From positions 1,651 through 50,280 of the forward strand of contig NZ_ANAX01000260.1 in NCBI RefSeq assembly GCF_000341065.1: 48,630 bases of DNA, given 5' to 3'. The translations under genes were made by a program, and so were the position numbers. Below are positions 44,161-48,630 of this stretch, in pieces. The stretch is from Nocardiopsis halotolerans DSM 44410. GTDB taxonomy: Bacteria > Actinomycetota > Actinomycetes > Streptosporangiales > Streptosporangiaceae. The notes under the pieces are model-generated. The model saw nothing but the letters and a program-made list of their open reading frames with translations. It did no database searches and was not told the DNA's origin. Position 1 is the stretch's first letter. Each line of letters opens with the position of its first letter.

Positions 44161-45228
44161 GTGAAGGCGCTCGTTCTTGCAGGTGGGACGGGAAGTCGCA
44201 TGCGTCCGTTCAGCCACACCACCGCCAAGCAGTTGCTGCCCGTCGCCAACGAACCGGTTCTTTTTCACGTTCTGGAAGCCGTGGCCCTGTCCGGCGTCAA
44301 GGACGTCGGAGTGGTCGTCGGGGCGACCAGCGGCCAGATACGGGAGGCCGTGGGGGACGGTTCGCGATTCGGTGTGAGCGTGACCTACCTCGACCAGCGG
44401 GAACCGCTCGGTATCGGCCACGCGGTCCACATTTCGAGGGGGTTTCTCGGGGACGAGGACTTCCTACTGTTCCTGGGGGACAACTACCTCGAAAAAGGCC
44501 TCATCGATTTCGTTTCCCGTGCAGGTCAGAGTGGTTTCGACGCGAACCTCCTCGTGCACGGGGTCACGGACCCCTCCCGTTTCGGCGTCGCCGAAATCGA
44601 CGGGCACGGCAGGGTGGTGCGCGTCGAGGAGAAACCCCCGAACCCGCGGAGCGACCTCGCGCTCGTGGGCGTCTACGCCTTCACGCCCGCCGTTCACGAA
44701 GCGGTGCGCTCCGTCCCCGTCTCCTCCCGGGGGGAACTGGAGATCACCGACGCCCTCCAGTGGATGATCGACCAAGGGCTGCCGGTGGGCGCCGAGCCCG
44801 TCACGGGGGCGTGGTGCGACGTGGGCGACGTCGATGACCTCCTCGGCGCGAACCGCGTCGCGCTGGGCGCCACGCGGGGGCTCATGGAGGGGGACATCGA
44901 CTCCGAGAGCACCGTCGTGGGTCCTGTCCACGTCGCCGAAGGGGCCGTGGTCCGCCGGTCGCACCTGCACGGCCCCGCCGTGATAGGCCCGGGGGCGGTC
45001 ATCGACGACTCCACCGTCGAGGGCTTCACCAGTATCGGAGCCGGGTGCGGGATCCGGGGCAGCCGCGTCGGCGCCTCGGTCGTCATGGCGGAGGCGTCCG
45101 TGGAGCGGGTGAACGCGCTGACGGGTTCGTTCCTGGGCCGGGGAGCCGTGGTCTCCGGCCCGTCCACGGGCGGGGGCGGACACCGTCTCGTCCTCGGCGA
45201 CCACAGCAGGGTGTGGCTGGCCTCATGA
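44161..45228 (+). CDS. rmlA: Glucose-1-phosphate thymidylyltransferase, long form (AcbA-like)
   Basis: A 355-residue dTDP-glucose synthase. The N-terminus KALVLAGGTGSRMRPFSHTTAKQLLPVANEPVLF is the nucleotide-binding loop; FLLFLGDNYLEKGL, VRVEEKPPNPRSD and GAWCDVGDVDDLLGANR follow. The last 90 residues form a left-handed beta-helix, which marks the long form also seen in StrD and AcbA and common in secondary metabolism. It makes dTDP-glucose for the 4,6-dehydratase 13 bases downstream. The GTG at 44161 is chosen because of GAGGAG seven bases before it; the open frame to 43711 overlaps the divergent gene. Confidence 0.94.
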   Translation: MKALVLAGGTGSRMRPFSHTTAKQLLPVANEPVLFHVLEAVALSGVKDVGVVVGATSGQIREAVGDGSRFGVSVTYLDQREPLGIGHAVHISRGFLGDEDFLLFLGDNYLEKGLIDFVSRAGQSGFDANLLVHGVTDPSRFGVAEIDGHGRVVRVEEKPPNPRSDLALVGVYAFTPAVHEAVRSVPVSSRGELEITDALQWMIDQGLPVGAEPVTGAWCDVGDVDDLLGANRVALGATRGLMEGDIDSESTVVGPVHVAEGAVVRRSHLHGPAVIGPGAVIDDSTVEGFTSIGAGCGIRGSRVGASVVMAEASVERVNALTGSFLGRGAVVSGPSTGGGGHRLVLGDHSRVWLAS

Positions 45229-45241
45229 GGAGGGACACCGA

Positions 45242-46195
45242 ATGAGAAGGGACACCGACACCACCCGGATCCTGGTGACCGGAGGCGCGGGTTTCATCGG
45301 CTCGGCCTACGTCGACGCCCTGCTCGGCCCCGGGGGGAACGGCCGCACGGCCGTCACCGTTCTGGACAGGCTCACCTACGCGGGCAGCACCGATCACCTG
45401 AGCGCCGTGTGGGACCATTCGGACTTCGCGTTCGTCCGGGGGTGCGTCTGCGACGCGGACCTCGTGGACGGTCTGGTGGCACGGCACGACCAGATCGTGA
45501 ACGTCGCAGCCGAATCCCACGTGGACCGCTCGATCCGGGACGGCGGCGCGTTCGTGCGCACCAACGTCCTCGGTACGCAGACCCTGCTCGACGCGGCCGT
45601 CCGCCACGGCGCGGAGCTCTTCCTCCAGGTCTCGACGGACGAGGTCTACGGTTCCCTGGCGGAGGGGGCCGCCGACGAGAACGCGGCGTTGCGCCCGAGT
45701 TCGCCCTACTCCGCGTCCAAGGCCTCCGCCGACCTGGTCGCCCTTTCCTATGCCCGCACCCACGGCCTGGACGTGCGCGTCACCCGCTGCGCGAACAACT
45801 TCGGGCCGCGCCAGTACCCGGAGAAACTCGTCCCGATCCTGCTGACCAGGCTCCTGGAGGGCGGGAACCTGCCGATCTACGGGGACGGGCGGCACACGCG
45901 CGACTGGTTGTACGTGGACGACCACGTTCGTGCGCTGGAGGCCGTACGCTCCTTCGGCGCTCCGGGCGAGGTCTACAACGTCGGCGGCACGGAGGCGATG
46001 ACCAACCTGGAGCTGGCGCGTCGGCTGATCGCCCGCTTCGGGACCGGCCGGGAGAGGATCGAGCACGTGCCGGACCGCAAGGGGCACGACCGGCGTTACG
46101 CGGTCGACGCGACGAAGATCTCCGAGGAACTGGGCTTTTGGCCCCGGGTGTCCTTCGAGGACGGCCTGAAACGCACCTTCGACTGGTATTGCTGA
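45242..46195 (+). CDS. rmlB: dTDP-glucose 4,6-dehydratase (AcbB-like)
   Basis: A 317-residue extended SDR. It has ILVTGGAGFIGSAYVDALL (NAD loop), VLDRLTYAGSTDHL, AAESHVDRSI, QVSTDEVYGSL (the Thr-Asp-Glu dehydration residues) and SPYSASKASADLVALSY (Tyr-x3-Lys), then RCANNFGPRQYPEKLVPILL. These are full RmlB signatures. The product, dTDP-4-keto-6-deoxyglucose, is the substrate expected for the aminotransferase at 42555. A GAGGGACACC ribosome site precedes the ATG. No RmlC is present, and the only RmlD-like gene lies 18 kb away at the cluster end, which argues against a simple rhamnose pathway. Confidence 0.95.
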   Translation: MRRDTDTTRILVTGGAGFIGSAYVDALLGPGGNGRTAVTVLDRLTYAGSTDHLSAVWDHSDFAFVRGCVCDADLVDGLVARHDQIVNVAAESHVDRSIRDGGAFVRTNVLGTQTLLDAAVRHGAELFLQVSTDEVYGSLAEGAADENAALRPSSPYSASKASADLVALSYARTHGLDVRVTRCANNFGPRQYPEKLVPILLTRLLEGGNLPIYGDGRHTRDWLYVDDHVRALEAVRSFGAPGEVYNVGGTEAMTNLELARRLIARFGTGRERIEHVPDRKGHDRRYAVDATKISEELGFWPRVSFEDGLKRTFDWYC

Positions 46196-46579
46196 GTGCC
46201 CTCGCCGTGTCCAGCGCGGTCGCGGCCCGAGAGGGGCAGGGGTGCGTCGCGGTCGACTGGGCGCAGGGACGCCGGGAACGCCCGGGACGGGGAGGCGTCC
46301 GCCACGGCCAGCGACTCCAGCAGGGACCCGACGGCCCAGGCCGCGACGGCGGCGGAGGCCAGCACCAGCTCCGGGACGAGCGAGTTGAACTTCCCGGGGG
46401 CGGGACGAGGATGAGCTGGGCGTCGCTGTGCAGGGTCCGGTTCGGCCGCTGTGGTGTAAGGGAAAAGTGGTGCCAAGTGCATGACTCCCCGCCTTCTCCG
46501 GTGGCGTCCTCACTGGCTCGTCCGCCGCTCCGTGTCGCCGGTTCCCAAGTTCCCTCAGTAAGCAAGTATCTTGGAAAGC
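46196..46579. other. Intergenic stretch of 384 bases without a clear gene
   Basis: No convincing intact gene. On the minus strand a frame around 46200-46400 reads FNSLVPELVLASAAVAAWAVGSLLESLAVADA, which looks more protein-like than random GC-rich translation. It runs on out of frame logic into the end of rmlB, and I see no good start or full domain. It may be a decayed gene fragment or chance. Near 46540-46579 the sequence is less GC-rich (TTCCCTCAGTAAGCAAGTATC) and may hold the hydrolase promoter. Confidence 0.4.
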
Positions 46580-47359
46580 GTGCAGAAGAAGAACCGGAAA
46601 CGCGGCCATGCGAAGCGGCTGCTGGGGATCACCGCGCTCGTGCTGGCGCTCCTGCTGGTCCTCGCGGTCGGCGGCTTCGCCGTCTGGGCGCTCAACCCCC
46701 ACCAGGCGCAGCCGCGCGCCCTGCGGGAGGCGCTGGACACCCCCGGAGTGGAGGTGAGCACGACCGACGAGGCCGTGGTCGTCACCTCCACCCACACACC
46801 GCCGGACACCGGGATCGTGTTCTACCCGGGCGGGCGCGTCGCCCCCGAGGCCTACACCGCGCCCTGGGCGGAGATCGCCGCCGACAGCGCGGTGCGGGTG
46901 GTCATCCCCCGGATGCCGCTGAACCTCGCGGTGTTCGACGCTGACCGCGCCGACCGCGCCATCGCCGAGCACGACGGAGGCGTCGACGAGTGGTACGTGG
47001 GCGGACACTCGCTGGGCGGCGCGATGGCCGCCTCCCACCTCGGGGAGAGCACGGACGACACGGTCGTCGGGCTGGTCCTGTGGGGCTCCTACGCCACCGA
47101 GGGCGCGGGCCTGGCCGGGCGTGAGGACCTCGCGGTCATCTCGGTCTCGGGCAGCCGCGACGGCCTGTCCGACCCGGCGACGATCGAGGAGAACCGCGCC
47201 CATCTGCCGTCCGACGCGCTCATGTACGAGGTGTCGGGGATGAACCACGCCCAGTTCGGCGCCTACGGCGAGCAGGCCGGTGACAACCCCGCCGCCATCA
47301 GCGACGACGAGGCCCACCATCGCCTGGCCGACGTGATGAGCGGCTTCCTGGACGGTTGA
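46580..47359 (+). CDS. Membrane-anchored alpha/beta hydrolase (PF12695-like)
   Basis: A protein of about 259 residues. After a basic start (MQKKNRKRGHAKR) comes one membrane span, LLGITALVLALLLVLAVGGFAVWAL. The outer domain is a hydrolase with YVGGHSLGGAMAASHL (nucleophile serine), VSGSRDGLSDP (aspartate) and VSGMNHAQFGAYGEQAG (histidine), so the triad is complete. The natural substrate is unknown. I chose the GTG at 46580 with GGAAAG upstream over a TTG at 46571. It follows rmlB by 384 bases and is probably outside the cluster. Confidence 0.9.
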   Translation: MQKKNRKRGHAKRLLGITALVLALLLVLAVGGFAVWALNPHQAQPRALREALDTPGVEVSTTDEAVVVTSTHTPPDTGIVFYPGGRVAPEAYTAPWAEIAADSAVRVVIPRMPLNLAVFDADRADRAIAEHDGGVDEWYVGGHSLGGAMAASHLGESTDDTVVGLVLWGSYATEGAGLAGREDLAVISVSGSRDGLSDPATIEENRAHLPSDALMYEVSGMNHAQFGAYGEQAGDNPAAISDDEAHHRLADVMSGFLDG

Positions 47360-47377
47360 CGCCCTCCCACGCTGACC

Positions 47378-47428
47378 GGGAACGCGACCCGGCCCGGTGC
47401 CACCGACACCGGGCCGGGGAGCGTTCCC
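47378..47428 (+). terminator. Strong terminator hairpin after the hydrolase gene
   Basis: CCCGGCCCGGTG (47388-47399) pairs perfectly with CACCGGGCCGGG (47407-47418). An outer stem GGGAACG (47378-47384) pairs with CGTTCCC (47422-47428). It starts 19 bases after the hydrolase stop codon. Confidence 0.88.
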
Positions 47429-47490
47429 GCCGCCGGTCCCCCCGGAAGCCCCACCGGGCTGGCCGGAACCGCATGGGTTCTGACCTGCGC

Positions 47491-47547
47491 TGATCTTGTA
47501 CTTATAGCGAGGTTGGAGCGCCGAGATGCGCTATAAGTACAAGATCA
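47491..47547. repeat. AT-rich perfect 19-bp inverted repeat
   Basis: TGATCTTGTACTTATAGCG (47491-47509) is repeated in perfect inverted form at 47529-47547, with a 19-base spacer. It is in the 218-base convergent gap between the hydrolase and siderophore synthetase genes and is far more AT-rich than everything around it. It may be a terminator for the siderophore operon, a protein-binding site or a mobile-element remnant. Confidence 0.85.
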
Positions 47548-47577
47548 CGGCGGACTGGGGCCTTTCCGGTCACCGCG

Positions 47578-48630
47578 CTACCGGGGCCCGCCCTCCGGAC
47601 GGAAACCGGCGATCGGGTTCTCCAGCGTGCCCACCAACTGGAGGGCTCCCGACGGGTCCTGGAGGTCGACCATCTGCTTGTTGTCGCGCAGCTGGAGCCG
47701 GTTCAGGCACGACAGCGCGAACCGCTCCGCGAACAGGTCGTCGCGTGCGAACCGGTCGGCGAGATGGGGCACCGACGCCTGGTAGTCGGCGACGCAGGCG
47801 GCCACGGTACGCCAGAAGTCGGCCTCCTCCACGCGCCCCTCACCGGCGAGGACGCCGTTCAGGAAGCGCAGGAAGCAGTCGAAGACGTCGGTGAACAGCG
47901 ACAGTACCCGCATGTCCTCGGGCACCTCGGCGCGGATGCGCTCCACCTCGGCGGGCAGCTCCGCGTCCGCGCTCATCACCGCGATCTCCTCGGCGATGTC
48001 CTTGAGCAGGATCCGCCGCGGCACCCCGTCCCCAAGGACGAGGATGACGTTCTCCCCGTGCGGCATGAACACCAGGTCGTGGGCGTAGAACGCGTGCAGC
48101 AGGGGGACGAGGTAGGCGTCGAGGTAGCGGCGCAGCCAGTCCGTCGGCTCCAGCCCCGACTCGTCGATGAGCGCCCCCGCGAACGAACCGCCCTCCGCGT
48201 CGGTGTGCAGCAGCGAGGCCATCGTCGCCAGGCGCTCACCCGACCGCAGCCGCCCCACCGGGCTCTCCCGCCACAGCGCCGCCGTCATCTTCCGGTACGG
48301 CGAACCCTCCGGAGTGGCCCGCGCGTAGTGCGTGGTGCGGTAGCCCACCGCCGCCCGCTCGCGCAGGATCTCGGCCCCCGTCCCCCGCAGGACCGGGTCG
48401 TCCGCCACGAGCCCGGCGACCCAGTCGTTGATCGCCGGGGTGGCCTCCATGTACCGGGCGGACAGTCCGCGCATGAAGCCCATGTTCAGCACCGACAGCG
48501 CCGTCTTCACGTAGTGGCGTTCGGGCGCCGAGGTGTTGAAGAAGGTGCGGATGGACTGCTGCGCGCGGTACTCGTCCGGGCCGTACCCCAGGCACACCAG
48601 GTCGCGGCGGGCCACGTCGGCGGCGAAGGT
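47578..48630 (-). CDS. desD: IucA/IucC-family NIS siderophore synthetase, DesD-like, partial (C-terminal part)
   Basis: The reading frame is open to the right edge, so the N-terminal part is missing; about 350 residues are seen. Motifs match DesD-type enzymes: KTALSVLNMGFMRGLSARYMEATPAINDWVAGLV, then RRYLDAYLVPLLHAFYAHDLVFMPHGENVILVL (active-site H-G-E-N), RILLKDIAEEIAVM and LFTDVFDCFLRFLNGVL. DesD joins and cyclises N-hydroxy-N-succinylcadaverine units into desferrioxamine. This gene normally ends the desABCD operon, which would lie to the right of the window. An AT-rich inverted repeat lies just beyond its stop codon. Confidence 0.93.
   Translation of the reverse strand, partial: TFAADVARRDLVCLGYGPDEYRAQQSIRTFFNTSAPERHYVKTALSVLNMGFMRGLSARYMEATPAINDWVAGLVADDPVLRGTGAEILRERAAVGYRTTHYARATPEGSPYRKMTAALWRESPVGRLRSGERLATMASLLHTDAEGGSFAGALIDESGLEPTDWLRRYLDAYLVPLLHAFYAHDLVFMPHGENVILVLGDGVPRRILLKDIAEEIAVMSADAELPAEVERIRAEVPEDMRVLSLFTDVFDCFLRFLNGVLAGEGRVEEADFWRTVAACVADYQASVPHLADRFARDDLFAERFALSCLNRLQLRDNKQMVDLQDPSGALQLVGTLENPIAGFRPEGGPR

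Noticed and set aside
44161-46195. RmlA/RmlB plus the RmlD-like gene as a dTDP-rhamnose pathway
   Set aside because: RmlC is absent, the RmlD-like gene is 18 kb away in another operon, and a class III aminotransferase is divergently next to rmlA.
47491-47547. Inverted repeat as terminal repeats of an insertion sequence
   Set aside because: Only 19 bases lie between the arms, with no transposase and no visible target duplication.

Overview
The window is very GC-rich DNA with dense, short-spaced genes, many GTG starts and actinobacterial protein families: FCD-type GntR, MmyB-like XRE and ArsR/SRPBCC regulators, and a DesD-type siderophore synthetase. It suggests a filamentous actinomycete, possibly of the Nocardiopsaceae. 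The genus cannot be fixed from the sequence alone. Both ends cut through genes.

Layout. (1) 1-7092: a catabolic block. A 3-dehydroshikimate dehydratase/VOC fusion (cut at the left edge) is followed by a TRAP transporter (dctQ-dctM-dctP). A divergent LacI regulator comes next, with an operator-like palindrome in front. A GntR-FCD regulator with two near-identical operator-like sites and a DUF1989 protein complete the block. (2) 7177-15920: housekeeping, stress and efflux genes, mostly small regulator-effector units. These are an antiporter beside a universal stress protein, SRPBCC with ArsR, a DUF2267 protein, an MFS pump with TetR, a VOC protein, and a DHA2 pump divergent from TetR. Several have clear palindromes in their promoters. 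(3) 16165-20926: a stress-type trio (phosphoribosyltransferase, alpha/beta hydrolase, erythromycin-esterase family), then a membrane-anchored beta-propeller protein. (4) 21025-21098: tRNA-Pro(GGG) with a strong terminator. (5) 21224-25632: two aldo/keto reductases divergent from an XRE regulator, and a GH43 glycosidase.

(6) 25713-46195 is the main interest: a biosynthetic gene cluster that matches the acarbose pathway logic closely. On the minus strand, 14 genes run from 43907 down to 25713 with almost no spacing; most junctions are 4-base ATGA or GTGA overlaps. In transcription order they are: class III aminotransferase (AcbV-like), ABC exporter (AcbWXY-like), sugar/cyclitol kinase, glycosyltransferase, GlgC-like nucleotidyltransferase (AcbR-like), PfkB kinase (AcbK-like), a second homologous glycosyltransferase fused to a HAD phosphatase, 4-alpha-glucanotransferase (AcbQ-like), sedoheptulose-7-phosphate cyclase (AcbC-like), a cupin, a ROK cyclitol kinase (AcbM-like) and an RmlD-like reductase. 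Divergently, dTDP-glucose synthase (AcbA-like) and dTDP-glucose 4,6-dehydratase (AcbB-like) follow a 253-base promoter region.

Inferred pathway: the cyclase and ROK kinase make a phosphorylated C7 cyclitol. The cupin and reductase may replace AcbO, AcbL and AcbN. The HAD domain, the 488-residue kinase and the GlgC-like enzyme could convert cyclitol 7-phosphate to an NDP-cyclitol. RmlA, RmlB and the aminotransferase would make dTDP-4-amino-4,6-dideoxyglucose. The two glycosyltransferases would play the AcbI (glycosyl) and AcbS (pseudoglycosyl, C-N bond) roles. The PfkB kinase and ABC exporter would give self-protection and export. The predicted product is an acarviosyl-type pseudo-oligosaccharide. 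The arrangement differs from the acarbose cluster I know: there is a GT-HAD fusion, a cupin, no recognisable AcbL, AcbO or AcbD, and no secreted amylases.

(7) 46580-48630: a membrane-anchored hydrolase, a strong terminator, an unusual AT-rich perfect 19-bp inverted repeat, and the C-terminal part of a DesD-type siderophore synthetase cut by the right edge.
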